A stretch of DNA of 64,000 nt from Yponomeuta sedellus. Lineage: Eukaryota > Arthropoda > Insecta > Lepidoptera > Yponomeutidae. The translations under genes were made by a program, and so were the position numbers. Shown one piece after another: positions 32,066 to 41,884 of the stretch (position 1 is its first letter; each line of letters opens with the position of its first letter). The DNA lies in contig OW203737.1 in NCBI GenBank assembly GCA_934045075.1, forward strand, positions 2,066,001 to 2,130,000, written 5' to 3'. Under the pieces are notes generated by a model. It ran no database searches, was not told the DNA's origin, and saw only the letters and a program-made list of their open reading frames with translations.

Positions 32066-32239
32066 TTACTTTCATCAATATTTATTAGTCACTAGATTAC
32101 GTATTTAATTTACGTTTATTTCAGTTTAGGACAGCAATAGACTAGTGTGGTGGTTTATAGGCTTGTATGAATTTATTGCTTTCAATTGCAACTGTTTGTG
32201 GCCGCTTCAAAGAGTAAGAATGTATATGTCAAACTAAAT

Positions 32240-32635
32240 GCCTGCGCAGACGAGGGACTTTTGTCGCCAAGGGACAAAAGTCCCTGAATTGTAAAAATGT
32301 CCTCCGAGTACTTGTCGCGGACTCAACGCCTCGCCTGTGCGGTCATTTGTTCCCCGGAAATTGAGTGAAGCGTACGCCATGGTAGCAAATATTCTGAGAT
32401 TACATTGTGTTGTAATTTGCATGAAGTTGAAAAAGAAAAGGCGTTTTAAAAGATAACACCGAACATTTGTACAGTTAGGTCTCTTAATGTCCTCGGTAAC
32501 TTGAGGGACTTTTTGTACGGCGTTCTTTTTAGTTCTTCGTGTGCGTTACTCGATACAATTTATAAGAGATATCTATATCGACGGACAAAAAAGTACCCAG
32601 GGGATAGTCCCTCGTCTGCGCAGGCTTTAGTCGTA
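32240..32635 (-). mobile_element. MITE-4 copy 2, 396 bp
   Basis: Inverted relative to copy 1; same termini GCCTGCGCAGACGAGGGAC. Shared interior includes GAAGTTGAAAAAGAAAAGGC and AATTGAGTGAAGCGTACGCC. Confidence 0.88.
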
Positions 32636-32723
32636 CGTATTTGTTGTATCTACAACTCACGAGACATCCAGGGCATAACCAAAACCTACATCGATTCGAA
32701 AGGGGCGGATATACTAGTGAATT

Positions 32724-32911
32724 GACTACTTCTGGCGTAGCGGTAGCGCATCTGCTACTATGCCGGAGGTCCTGGGTTCGAACCCCGGCTGGGGATAAAA
32801 AAAACCAAGGTGTTGGATGTTTACTTGTTTGTGATGTAGTTGTTTCTGGTTAGCATGACACATGGTATTCTATTGTGGGGCCAGAAACAATGTATGTGCC
32901 TGTATGTACAA
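32724..32911 (+). mobile_element. tSINE-C
   Basis: Head ACTTCTGGCGTAGCGGTAGC GCATCTGC, box B GGTTCGAACCCCGGC, body GGATGTTTACTTGTTTGTGA TG, 3' end AATGTATGTGCCTGTATGTA. The TGTTA tail is missing. Confidence 0.85.
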
Positions 32912-33380
32912 GCTAAACATACTGGTGTACATGCAATGAACGATATTCGAACTATCTATATTTAAAAAATCCGAGCTCTCCGAAGAAATCGTAGAGACGC
33001 AATTAATTTGAAGAAACAGTTTTATGAAATTGGTTTGAACATTAAATTAATCTGTCTGTAACGATCCTTTCCAGTGAGTGGTCCTAAGAAAGTTGCGAGT
33101 ATTTTGCTTATAAAAGTAAAAAGTAAGGAGAAATACCATTTTTATTGCTAAGCAAATAATTAAGTCTCTAAAGGGGATTAATAACCGCCGACAAGAGGTT
33201 TTTTTTTGTCTAGTATTTTTTTTATCAAAATGACGATTTTTCATAAATGTCTCAGTGAATGTTGTTCTATAGCGGTTATTCGTATTAAAATGTAGACACC
33301 CACGTTATATGATATAATAACAATGGAAATATGATAATGATGGGGTTTTTGTCTTACCTATACAACTATACAGTATAACC
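32912..33380. other. No feature recognised
   Basis: A 65-codon minus frame has no recognisable family. No repeat match. Confidence 0.4.
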
Positions 33381-33449
33381 TTAATTCCGGCTTCACTTAC
33401 CTGGCCAGACAGTTCCAAAAAAACATCAAGTAAGTGCATCCGGAATTAG
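33381..33449. mobile_element. MITE-10, about 70 bp
   Basis: TTAATTCCGGCTTCACTTAC and the complement GTAAGTGCATCCGGAATTA form imperfect inverted ends around 28 bp. Very short; it could be a chance foldback. Confidence 0.4.
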
Positions 33450-33603
33450 GGAACAATGTGTACGGCTTACGATAGTTTTAATTCGAGAACTAGTGCTTAG
33501 TAATTAAAACAATCATTTGCCCTAGTCCCAAACTAGGCTAATAGATAAAATCACAAACATGGAAATAAAGCTGGACTTAGTACATTAATACAAATGTACG
33601 GTG

Positions 33604-33972
33604 GCCTTCCGTGCTTTGCAAGGCACGTTAAGCCGTTGGTGCTGGCTGTCATGTAAGGGCAGTCATTAAGCCATATCAGAAGCCTTGGGGTGCATGAAAA
33701 GAGTACTCACTGACCTCGTACGTCGCACCTTGGACAGCAATCAGTCAGTCGCTTACGCTGATTGACAAATCCTTTCACCACGTTGGCTTGCCATCGACGC
33801 GCTTAAAAGAAGAAGATGCCTTACGGGCGGCTTCATAACTTCTGACAGTAAGGCCCGTCACTTTCTTACAATTCTCCACCAACCCGGACTTGGCCCCCGT
33901 GGTGGAGTATGGCCTGACCTTCCTGCGATGCAGGAAGAGACCCGTGCCCCAGCAGTGGGTACATACAACTCT
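33604..33972 (+). mobile_element. 5S-SINE with 127-bp insertion
   Basis: Body to GCCATATCAGAAGCCTTG, then foreign 33692-33818 (CATGAAAAGAGTACTCACTG ... AAAGAAGAAGAT), then GCCTTACGGGCGGCTTCATA to the 3' end. The repeated GCCTT at the joints may be a TSD. Confidence 0.75.
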
Positions 33973-34262
33973 GACAATCAAACCCAGTAATGCAATCAGA
34001 CGTAATACCGCTAGACCTAATGTTATGCTGTAGTAAGTTTTAAATAGCTCTTTTCTCGTAAATCTTATCTCAATTAGATCTTTTAGAATTTAGTTGTCTA
34101 ACTAACACTCGTTAGCTTGGGTGAAAAACTAGCTGTTTTGTCGTTTTTACGGCACGGACAAACTAGTTCGCATTTTCAATAGCGAATTTTCTGCACGCTA
34201 CTCTCGTGACAGGGCAGCATCCAGGATGCGCTTAGCGTCAATTTATTGTGACTTTCAATGCT
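33973..34262. other. No feature recognised
   Basis: Nothing supportable. Confidence 0.4.
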
Positions 34263-34390
34263 TTCAAGCGTCGGAGTGGTCCTTTCACCCATCGAGTGTG
34301 AGTGAGGATACCACTGGAAGCGTCCAGTGGTATACAGCGGTATAAATCATCTCATTACGTAGATGCTAAAAGGCCAATCATCATCATCAA
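34263..34390 (+). mobile_element. tSINE-E, subtype E3 3' end
   Basis: AAGCGTCGGAGTGGTCCTTT CACCCATCGAGTG ... GTAGATGCTAAAAGGCCAAT then (CAT)n. Sense orientation, confirming that E3 ends in AAAAAGGCCAAT plus a short repeat. Confidence 0.7.
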
Positions 34391-34487
34391 TAGAGTAAAA
34401 CAGATAGTATTTCCCTTATCGTTTATTTTTATTTATTCAGTTCCGACAATCATCATTTGTGATGTTGTAAAGCTTTTTATAAATAAA

Positions 34488-34747
34488 AAAACTTGAACTA
34501 AAACTTTGTGCTTTATTTAAAATGTGTTTTATTTATTTTATTTATTATATAAACAGAAAACTAGATACGAAAAAAAATAAGCAGGCAAAAAACAGAAGAT
34601 GTATGTAGTCCAGTCTAGTCGAAATGTTAAGTAATGTTAAAAAAATAAAGGAAATTTCAAAAATGGATTACGTAATTTTAAATTTCTAAAACGACAGAAA
34701 GAATTAAAGAAATATAAAAAATGGTGTAAAAGAGTATGCTCCGTTAT
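34488..34747 (-). repeat. Repeat G, uninterrupted
   Basis: ACTAAAACTTTGTGCTTTAT, AACAGAAAACTAGATACG, GTCCAGTCTAGTCGAAATG, AAATGGTGTAAAAGAG. Minus orientation. Confidence 0.68.
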
Positions 34748-34794
34748 AAGTTATCATATATATTATAGTTAAAGTTATAAGATAACAATATATT

Positions 34795-34905
34795 ATTAAA
34801 ATTCTTTATTGTTTAATTGGCGGGCTTGATACTAAATAGTATTTTATTCTAGCTAACCAAAAGGTGACGTTGAGAAGGTGGTGGTAGTGCCTAACAGTGA
34901 GATGC
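34795..34905 (-). mobile_element. CR1-3' end
   Basis: AATTCTTTATTGTTTAATTG GCGGGCTTG, stem ATACTAAATAGTAT, TCTAGCTAACCAAAAGGTGA C. Antisense. Confidence 0.72.
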
Positions 34906-35024
34906 ATATTATTTTATATTATGCTGTTTGACGCTACCTCCATACATCCGAAACACATACATACATACCCACATACACCCACACACACTTTTATACACTG
35001 TAATACACAGTCATAAACACTGTC

Positions 35025-35134
35025 CTATTTTTATATTATTTTTAATGCACTAACCCGTGCAAAGGACAATTTTTAAAAACCTATTTAAGGCTAAAAATCC
35101 ACCCATGCCGCGACTCGAACCTGCGACCTCTGGT
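35025..35134 (-). mobile_element. tSINE-A tail and T-arm fragment
   Basis: TTTTTAATGCACTAACCCGT GC to CATGCCGCGACTCGAACCTG CGACCTCTGG. Breaks off in the anticodon arm. Confidence 0.75.
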
Positions 35135-35990
35135 TCAGGTTAAGTTTTTAAAAACTATCACATTTACGAGTATACACACTTCATTGTTAGTAAACTCTTT
35201 TTTTTAAGTTCCGCAAAAATTCTTAAAAAAAATATTTACGTCAAAATGAAAAAAATCTTACCACTTTACGAAATTCATAAAATCGTTTGTACTAATAACA
35301 CGCTAGTTCTATTACCAATACGCTACCTCCTATGACTGCATAACAGTGTAGTTGTAGTTTTTATTTTAGTTATCTTTGTTCATAAATTTTGTAGGAAAAA
35401 TTGTCCTACGTACAAAATAACCAATTTATTCGATATCGATATTACTTAAGTATTTTTTTGTGGGAACTCCCTCTTATCTATCATTTTAGCGACAAACAAA
35501 ACCGAATTGGCAATACAGCAAAGTACTGTTTAACTAAAGTAACTTCAGAAAGTAGTTTGAAGCTGTGACAGTAAATATAAGCTTCTCTCTATAGTTAACA
35601 AGTTTCAACCAAATTGAGTCCGTCCCTGGCAACGTCCGACCGTTAGTGGCTGTTTTGCCCGACGCAAAGCTGACGGCGAAATGTCAATCCGTTAGGAGCT
35701 TAGTGTGGCCAGTGCGGCTCTGCATTTATTTATAAAACACGCCCACTATGGGCATACTAGAGGCTTTCAATTTTACACGGGGTTGAAATTAATTTTTGTT
35801 CTGTATTCAGTCAGCATTTTAGGCGTTGTTTATTCTTTTTAGGCACAGTTTCGTTGCATTGCAAAGTCATCCGTCAGCGTACGTCCACTCGGATATTTAA
35901 TAATATTATTGAGTGGAATTAATGGGCGGCTAATTAAAAAAAAAATTGAGTGGAATATATTTAGACTATGAAATAAATAAATAAATACTT
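35135..35990. other. No feature recognised; candidate unique sequence
   Basis: About 850 bp without a supported repeat or ORF. TCCACTCGGATATTTAATAA at 35884 shares a word with 36300-36425. Confidence 0.45.
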
Positions 35991-36243
35991 GTACTATTTT
36001 TATTTTTAATGCACTAAGCCGTGCTAAGGACAATTTTAAAAACTTATTTAGAGGCTACAAATTCAACCCATGCCGGGACTCGAACCCGCGACCTCTGGCT
36101 ATCCGTGCCAGCGCTCTTTCCAACTGAGGTAATGGGCGGCTCACCGGCATCAGTGAAATTTCGAACCTCTTTACACTATTCTCTGTATTACGTACAGGCA
36201 GCGACATCTGGCATGGGTTGAATTTTTAGCCTCTAAATAGGTT
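35991..36243 (-). mobile_element. tSINE-A with inverted-tail head
   Basis: Antisense tail, tRNA-like body and leader to CAGCGACATCTGGC, then sense ATGGGTTGAATTTTTAGCCT CTAAATAGG (36212-36243): the inverted head seen in other copies. Possible TSD ATACTTRT is too weak to rely on. Confidence 0.8.
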
Positions 36244-36299
36244 TTTAAGTCACATACTTATTATAAAAAATATCGATTACCTTCCTATTAAGATTAATG

Positions 36300-36425
36300 G
36301 TGTTATCCGAATGGAAATAATGTAATCAAAAATGTAGTCCATTCGGATCACATAATCCGAGTGGAATATTTTACTTGGTTTGATGTGATCCGTTTCTGTG
36401 ATCCAAGTGGATGTACCCATCTGTC
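36300..36425. repeat. Cluster of TCCAMTYGGAT words
   Basis: ATCCGAATGGA, TCCATTCGGAT, ATCCGAGTGGA, GATCCAAGTGGAT in both orientations within 125 bp, and one TCCACTCGGAT at 35884. Nature unknown. Confidence 0.5.
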
Positions 36426-36485
36426 ACGGTATAGACTAGAATGCAAACGTGTAAAAGTACGTATTTACGTATTTTAAGCTTATAC

Positions 36486-36818
36486 AAGCGCTCGTGGCCT
36501 AGGTGAACCGAGTGATTGGAATCAACCACTCCAGTTAAGCAACACCAGGCGTGGTCAGATGCAGGATGGGTGAACGTTCCGTGGCTACCGCTAGTGGCAT
36601 CTTGCGAGCGCTTCCGTGCTTCGCAAGGCTTAAGCCGTTGGTGCCGGCTGTCATGTAATAGCAGTCGTTAAGCCATGTCTGAGGCCTTATGGGCGGTTTG
36701 ATAATTTCTGACAGTAAGGCCCGCCACTGCCTTACAATCCTCCATTAATCCGGACTTGGCCCCCGTTGTGGTATGGCCTAACCTTCCTGCAGCAATGGAG
36801 ACATACAAAGGCTTGATT
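36486..36818 (+). mobile_element. 5S-SINE, full length
   Basis: AGCGCTCGTGGCCTAGGTGA, the palindromic stretch before box A, GTTAAGCAACACCAGGCGTG GTCAGATGCAGGATGGGTGA, to ACATACAAAGGCTTGAT. Small internal deletions near the 3' end. Confidence 0.88.
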
Positions 36819-37245
36819 TCACTGTATGCTTCCGCTTTGTATAATTTTTTTCTCTGTGCAGTTACTCTGTGCCTAATTAGATGCTATACGATGCTTTGTA
36901 TACGTGTGTGTATCTTATGGAAATAAATCATTTCTATCGACTTATCTTTGTATGATAACATGTAGTAAAGATGTAAAGGCTTGTATCCCACAGTAATACT
37001 TGGTTACATTAATGGCCACGTAAAGACCGATAAATAGCGAAGGGGGGCATTAAATCGCGATGGTCTAGAGCAATAAAGCTGCTGAAGTGCAGTATTTACT
37101 ATCTGGCACATAATAAAATCACTTCATTTCAAAGCCGAGCCGTAAAAGTCGTAATTCTTGTTGTAACCTGCTGGTTTCAGATAGTCTGGGACCTGAGATT
37201 GGTCTTATGTTTTTTTGAGTCTCGTGCTAGTACAAAAAGTGGGTA
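36819..37245. other. No feature recognised
   Basis: Nothing supportable. Confidence 0.4.
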
Positions 37246-37732
37246 CAGTCTGTTAGCTTTTAGAGTAGACCTCGGGCTCTAGAGCAGGCTTCGGTTTTCG
37301 CAGAAAGCACACGAGTGTAATATTACTTCCTGCTCTGAATAAAGCTTTTCTTCACTATTTTGAAAAGTTTTGTAATTATTAGTTCATACTATTTCCGATA
37401 CTTCTATTAAACGAATATATCCGATTCTAAGTTGAAGTGGAGATGGGCGGGACACCTGATGAGACGGGATGACGGAAGGTGGACAAGGGCAGTCACGGAG
37501 TGGTGGCCAAGAACCGGTCGTCGTTCGGTGGGTAGACCACTTGCCCGTTGGAGGGATGACATTAAAAAAGCGGCCGGGGGTAAGTGGTCGAGATTGGCTA
37601 GGGACCGGGAGAGTTGGCGTGAAATAAAAGAGGCCTAAACCCAGCAGTGGGCTTCATTCATGGGCTGGATAGATAGATAGATCCGATTCTATCCGATAGT
37701 AACCGAGGTATATTCTAAAAGCCAACAGACTG
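37246..37732. mobile_element. MITE-2 copy 1, interrupted
   Basis: TA target site (37244-37245, 37733-37734). Left end CAGTCTGTTAGCTTTTAGAG and right end the complement of CAGTCTGTTGGCTTTTAGAA. TA target suggests Tc1/mariner ancestry. Interrupted by an RTE-3' insertion at 37430. Confidence 0.82.
37430..37680 (+). pseudogene. RTE-like LINE C-terminus inserted in MITE-2
   Basis: The plus frame 37435-37638 encodes the end of an endonuclease/reverse-transcriptase polyprotein: WRWAGHLMRRDDGRWTRAV, then TGRRSVGRPLARWRDDIKKA, ending WREIKEA and stop. The short 3' UTR ends in GGATAGATAGATAG, the family's microsatellite tail. A perfect 11-bp TSD ATCCGATTCTA (37419-37429, 37681-37691) proves insertion into MITE-2. 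The RT domain is absent (5' truncation), so this is a dead fragment. The GRPxARWxDD motif is common in RTE-like lepidopteran LINEs; the clade is my inference. Confidence 0.85.
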
Positions 37733-37744
37733 TACCTGAAACCG

Positions 37745-37835
37745 GCGTGCGTGGATTTGTCAGGATCGTGGCAAGTGGCAAACGCGGTCTCTGCCTACCC
37801 TTCTGCCATCCGATACAAGCGTGAGAGTATGTTAT
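37745..37835 (+). mobile_element. LINE-X 3' end
   Basis: TTGTCAGGATCGTGGCAAGT GGCAAACGCGGTCTCTGCCT ACCC, ending CAAGCGTGAG. The coding frame is broken relative to 45182-45247. Confidence 0.65.
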
Positions 37836-38094
37836 ATTATGCAAATACGATGCACCACTCGAGCGAGAAAAAAAATGGATTGAATTTTAAATATAGTTGG
37901 AATTTCTGATTATGTTTCGGAGTGCTTCTCCGACCGATGTTTAACTTACCTTAAAAATGTTTGCATTTGAAATTATGACAAACTAGAGGTCTATGTATTT
38001 AACTTAAGATATAATTTGTATTGCCTTTAAATGACTGTTTGTTTCCAAAATAAAGATAAAATAAAAAAAAAATAATAAATAGAATGTTGATGAC
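37836..38094. other. Unrecognised, ends in A-rich tail
   Basis: CCAAAATAAAGATAAAATAA AAAAAAAA near 38045-38075 looks like a polyadenylated 3' end, possibly a LINE UTR. No coding part found. Confidence 0.35.
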
Positions 38095-38236
38095 TCACCC
38101 CGGCTAGAGATACATAAAAACTTAGGTCTTGGATGTTTACATGTTTGTGATGTCACTATTTCTGGTTCCTAGGACACAGGGTATCCTAGTGCGGGGCCGA
38201 AGCAATGTATGTGCCTGTAAGTAAATGTTATGTTAT
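38095..38236 (+). mobile_element. tSINE-C, 5'-truncated
   Basis: Starts inside the T-arm (CCCGGCTAGAGA), then GGTCTTGGATGTTTACATGT TTGTGATGTC and AATGTATGTGCCTGTAAGTA AATGTTATGTTAT. Confidence 0.82.
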
Positions 38237-38415
38237 CTCACAACTGCCACACGACACAATCATTTCTCCTGGTACCAAACTAGGATGACCAAGACACCAG
38301 AACATCACATACTGGGACCATTTGCACAAATATATGGCGGCCCCCAATAGAAATCGAACCCACCACCTCCGACGTGCTAATCAGACGTGATACCGTTAGA
38401 CCAACGAGCGCTTAG
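38237..38415 (-). mobile_element. tSINE-D, near full length
   Basis: Antisense: CACAACTGCCACACGACACA ATC to GAAATCGAACCCACCACCTC (T-arm) and CGTTAGACCAACGAGCGC (head). Directly abuts the tSINE-C tail. Confidence 0.72.
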
Positions 38416-38714
38416 CGCCCGCATCGTATCCTTTGACAATATCCCTACTGCTATTGGTTTTAGTTTTCCTTTGAAAAATATCTAGACTCTTGAAACTTCA
38501 TCCGGAGGGGTAGAACACAACAATACTCTAGTCTGTCAAAACAGATTTTCCCCCTTTTCCTTTGTTTCTTAATTCAAGAGAAGAGACAAGCCAGTGGAAA
38601 TTGCAAATCATATCATAGTTTTCCGAGCAGGTATTTTTGATCCACTTGTAAGGAAATGTCGGGGTCATTTTTTTATTCTGCACATTATAAGAGAGCGCAG
38701 CAACGGCTTAAATG
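38416..38714. other. No feature recognised
   Basis: Nothing supportable. Confidence 0.4.
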
Positions 38715-38908
38715 CCGTTCTTCGCAAGGTAGGTTAAGCCGTTGGTGCCGGCTGTTATGTAATGGCTGTCGTCAAGCCATGTTAGAGGCCTTACAATCCG
38801 CCACCAACCCGGACTTGGCCCCCGTGGTGGAGGATGGCCTTACCTTCCTGCGATGCAGGGAGAGACCCGTGCCCCAGCAGTGGGGACATACAAGGTTTGA
38901 TATTGAAT
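38715..38908 (+). mobile_element. 5S-SINE, truncated
   Basis: Body from CCGTTCTTCGCAAGGTAGGT TAAGCC to ACATACAAGGTTTGAT; lacks the stretch between GTTAGAGGCC and TTACAATCC. Confidence 0.8.
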
Positions 38909-38931
38909 ATCGAATTATAATTATCAAATAG

Positions 38932-39272
38932 CTCGCTGCTCCGTCTGCCAGAGTGATCTTAAACGTTCACGAAGGTTAAGCAACATAGGGCGCGTTCAAT
39001 GCATAGATGGGTGACTGTCTATGACTAACTCTAGTGGCATTTTTCAAGGGTTGGTACTTTGCAAGGCACGCTAAACAGTTGGTGTTGGCTGCCATCGATA
39101 GCTGGCAGCCGGAGGCCTTAGGGCGGCTTAAAAACTTCTGACAGTGGTCTTACGGTCAGTAGTCTTGCAAGTCTCCATCAACCCGGACTTGGCCCCCGCG
39201 GTGTAGTATGGTCTATCCGCTTCTTAGAGAAGAGACCCGTGCCCCTCGGTGGGGACATAATGAGTTGATAAT
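38932..39272 (+). mobile_element. 5S-SINE, subfamily 2, full length
   Basis: Head GAGTGATCTTAAACGTTCAC GAAGGTTAAGCAACATAGGG CGCG ... TAGATGGGTGACTG is the closest match to 5S rRNA in the window, and it lacks the palindrome of subfamily 1. Ends CCCCTCGGTGGGGACATAAT GAGTTGATAATGA. Confidence 0.86.
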
Positions 39273-39341
39273 GATGGTAGAATTATTAGAGATAAACGAA
39301 GTTACAGAACACTTACAAAAATACATTAAGAAACCAGACGC

Positions 39342-39438
39342 GAAGCGCTCGCGGCCTATTGGAATCAATCACTAGTGTTAAGCAACAACAGGCGCGGTCC
39401 GGTTGACCATTCCGTCGTCACGGGATTGTCACCCATGG
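39342..39438 (+). mobile_element. 5S-SINE head fragment
   Basis: GAAGCGCTCGCGGCCTATTG GAATCAATCACTAGTGTTAA GCAACAACAGGCGCGGTCCG. Only the promoter end. Confidence 0.75.
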
Positions 39439-39483
39439 CAAATGCTTCAAAGTTTGTCTTTGAATTATTATTAAAAAAAAATA

Positions 39484-39582
39484 TTGCATCAACTAAATAT
39501 TGTACAATAAGCGGGCCTAATACTAGTTAAAATTTTATTCTAGCCAATCAGTGGGTGACAGGAAAAGGTTGGGGTAGAGCCA
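39484..39582 (-). mobile_element. CR1-3' end
   Basis: AATATTGTACAATAAGCGGG CCTAATACTAGTTAAAATTT TATTCTAGCCAATCAG. Same subtype as 17388 and 34795. Confidence 0.68.
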
Positions 39583-39599
39583 CACCCAGAAATAAAAAA

Positions 39600-40032
39600 A
39601 CTATTTGAATTAATACAAATATTTTAAAAACCTATTTAGAGGCTAACAATTCCACCCATGCCGGGATTCGAACCCGCGACCTCTGTCTATCCGTGCCAGC
39701 GCTCTTTCCAACTGAGCTAAAGGGTGACTCACCGGCATCAGTGAAATTTTGAACCTCTTTACACTATTCTCTGTTATACTATTTTTATTTTTAATGCACT
39801 AACCCGTGCTAAGGACAATTTTAAAAACCTATTTAGAGTCTAAAAATTCCTGTACGTAATACAGAGAATAGTGTAAAGGGCGAACCCCTTTCACTGAGTG
39901 AGTCGCCCATTAGCTCAGTTGGATAGAGCGCTGGCACGGATAGCCAGAGGTCGCGGGTTCAAATCCCGGCATGGGTGGAATTTTTAGCCTCTAAATAGGT
40001 TTTTAAAACTATTCTCTGTATTACGTACCTAC
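39600..40032. mobile_element. tSINE-A composite: antisense copy, antisense tail, sense copy
   Basis: 39602-39778 antisense body and leader; 39779-39848 antisense tail only; 39850-40012 sense leader and tRNA body (GCCCATTAGCTCAGTTGG, GGTTCAAATCCCGGCATGGG); 40013-40032 a leader scrap. No TSD found, so it may be several events. Confidence 0.75.
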
Positions 40033-40386
40033 AGAATACAAATAACAGTTATGAAAAGGGGCAAAACCTACAGTAGTGTGGGACGCAGCCCCAAGTTCTG
40101 GAGACTAGCCAAGCCTGCTGACTTCCTAGTATTCACACAGATGCCTCCGTTCGATACTAGTGCTTATGTCCCTCGTAACAAGAGCCAAGGCTGTGGCTGA
40201 CGCTCTAGTACCTCCCACGAGCGTCGTGGGGCCTCGTTCGTCCTATCATCGTAAATCCACGTCGCCGTTAGAGCCAGGTGTTTTAACCCATTGTGTGATG
40301 CATTGGTGTAGCGGAGAGTTCCAGCAGCATTGTTAAGGCACTCGGTCATTTTAACTGCAAATTTCAAGTAATATCGTTCGTAATTC
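40033..40386. other. No feature recognised
   Basis: No repeat match within the window and no convincing ORF. Confidence 0.4.
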
Positions 40387-40734
40387 ACCCTTGTATGTCC
40401 CCACTGCTGGGGCATGGGTCTCTTCCTGCATCGCAAGAAGGTTAAGCTATACTCGACCACAGGGACCAAGTCCGGGTTGGTGGAGGCTTGTAAGACAGTT
40501 GGCGGGCCTTACTGTCAGAAGTTATCAAGCCGCCCATAAGGTCTCTGACATGACTTAACGACTGCCATTACATTTCAACCGGCACCACCGGCTTAACGTG
40601 CCTTGCGAAGCACGCAGCGCTCGCAAAAATGCCACTAGTGGTAGCCACGGGACGGTCACCCATCCTGCACCTGACCGCGCCTGTTGTTGTGATTGATTCC
40701 AATCACTCGGTTCGCCTAGGCCATGAGCGCATCT
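40387..40734 (-). mobile_element. 5S-SINE, full length
   Basis: Antisense from CACCCTTGTATGTCCCCACT to GTGATTGATTCCAATCACTC GGTTCGCCTAGGCCATGAGC GC. Subfamily 1. Confidence 0.87.
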
Positions 40735-41015
40735 TGAGGTATCTGCTAAAGGATATTTGTTGGTATTTGCGGGAGAGCCGCAACACCATGGCGCGGGCGG
40801 TGGCTGAGCGTATGGACGGTCCGTTTCTGAGACACTGGATGAACTGACACTCTCCAGTCTCTCAGAAACGAGACCGAGTCTATTAGTAAAGAGTTGTATG
40901 TATCATTTCATTGTTTGATTTATTGTATTTTGATTAATTTACATCTTTTATAATGTATTATTTTTAATATGGATTTTGATTTATGTGAACTAAAATATTA
41001 TTATTATTAAACAAT
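40735..41015 (+). other. Possible LINE 3' end, family unknown
   Basis: A plus frame ends EDMG-unlike but compact: MARAVAERMDGPFLRHWMN and stop at 40847, then AT-rich sequence closing on (TTA)n near 41000. Layout resembles a LINE C-terminus plus UTR and tail, but I recognise no motif. Confidence 0.3.
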
Positions 41016-41028
41016 AGTACTAAAGGAG

Positions 41029-41310
41029 AGCGGTGGTAGCGGAGCAGAACGCTGGATTCTCGATCGGAAGGTCCTGTCATGTACCAATGACTTCGCTTTC
41101 GAAGTTATGTGCATTTCTTAAGTTATAGCAGCAATATCACTCGCTAACTGTGAAGGAAAACGTCGTCGTGAAGAAATCCTAGTAGTCTGTACCGTTGTAA
41201 TACCTCAGCGCATGTAACTGCCAATCCGCGGTGGGCACGCGTGTTAACTAAGCCCATTCTCTCCCTCTGACAGAAAGTCTGTGCCCTGCAGTAGGACGTA
41301 TGTAGACTAC
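41029..41310 (+). mobile_element. tSINE-E, subtype E1, near full length
   Basis: Head GCGGTGGTAGCGGAGCAGAA C (decayed box A), body GTACCAATGACTTCG ... GTGAAGGAAAACGTCGTC, and E1 end AATCCGCGGTGGGCACGCGT G ... TGTGCCCTGCAGTAGGACGT. Confidence 0.75.
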
Positions 41311-41391
41311 TAGTATTTATAGTTAGACCTGGGGTTTCCGCACTTGGCCTCATAGTCATAGCCTCATTTAGCGAGTGGTATTGCTTCTAAA

Positions 41392-41760
41392 GAAGCGTTC
41401 GTGGCCTAGGTGAACCAAATGATTGGAATCAATCACTTGATTCCTTTAGCAACAACAGGCGCGGTCAGGTACAGGATGGGTGAGCGTCCCGTTACTACCG
41501 CTAGTGGCGTTTTACCGAGCGCTTCCGTGCTTCGCAAGGCACGTTAAGCCGTTGGTGCCGGCTGTCATATAATGGCAGTCGTTAAGCCATATCAGAGGCC
41601 TTATGGCCGGCTTGATAACTTCTGAGAGTAAGGCTCGCCACTATCTTACAATCCTCCACCAACCCGGACTTGGCCCCCGTGGTGGAGTATGGCCTAACCT
41701 TCCTGCCATGCTGGAAGAGACCCGTGCCCCAGCAATCGGGTCATACGAGGGTTGATAACG
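41392..41760 (+). mobile_element. 5S-SINE, full length, TSD-bounded
   Basis: 369 bp from AAGCGTTCGTGGCCTAGGTG to AGGGTTGATAACG. TSD ATTGCTTCTAAA (41380-41391) / ATTGCTTTTAAA (41761-41772), 11 of 12. It interrupts an E2-type tSINE-E remnant (41325 on). Confidence 0.9.
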
Positions 41761-41775
41761 ATTGCTTTTAAAACT

Positions 41776-41877
41776 TCACAAGCGTACGAACTTAGGAAAC
41801 AAAGTAGTTGGTACGTACCGGGATTCAAACCCACGACCTCCCGAGTGTGAGGCCAGAGCTCTACACGCTACCACTGT
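41776..41877 (-). mobile_element. tSINE-E head
   Basis: GTAGTTGGTACGTACCGGGA TTCAAACCCACGACC ... CTACACGCTACCAC. Likely the other half of the remnant split by the 5S-SINE at 41392. Confidence 0.65.
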
Positions 41878-41884
41878 TTTCTCC

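Noticed and set aside
38932..39272. 5S rRNA gene or pseudogene
   Set aside because: Only about 60 bp of 5S-like promoter are present, fused to a shared 280-bp body that recurs in all copies, so it is a SINE rather than an rRNA gene.
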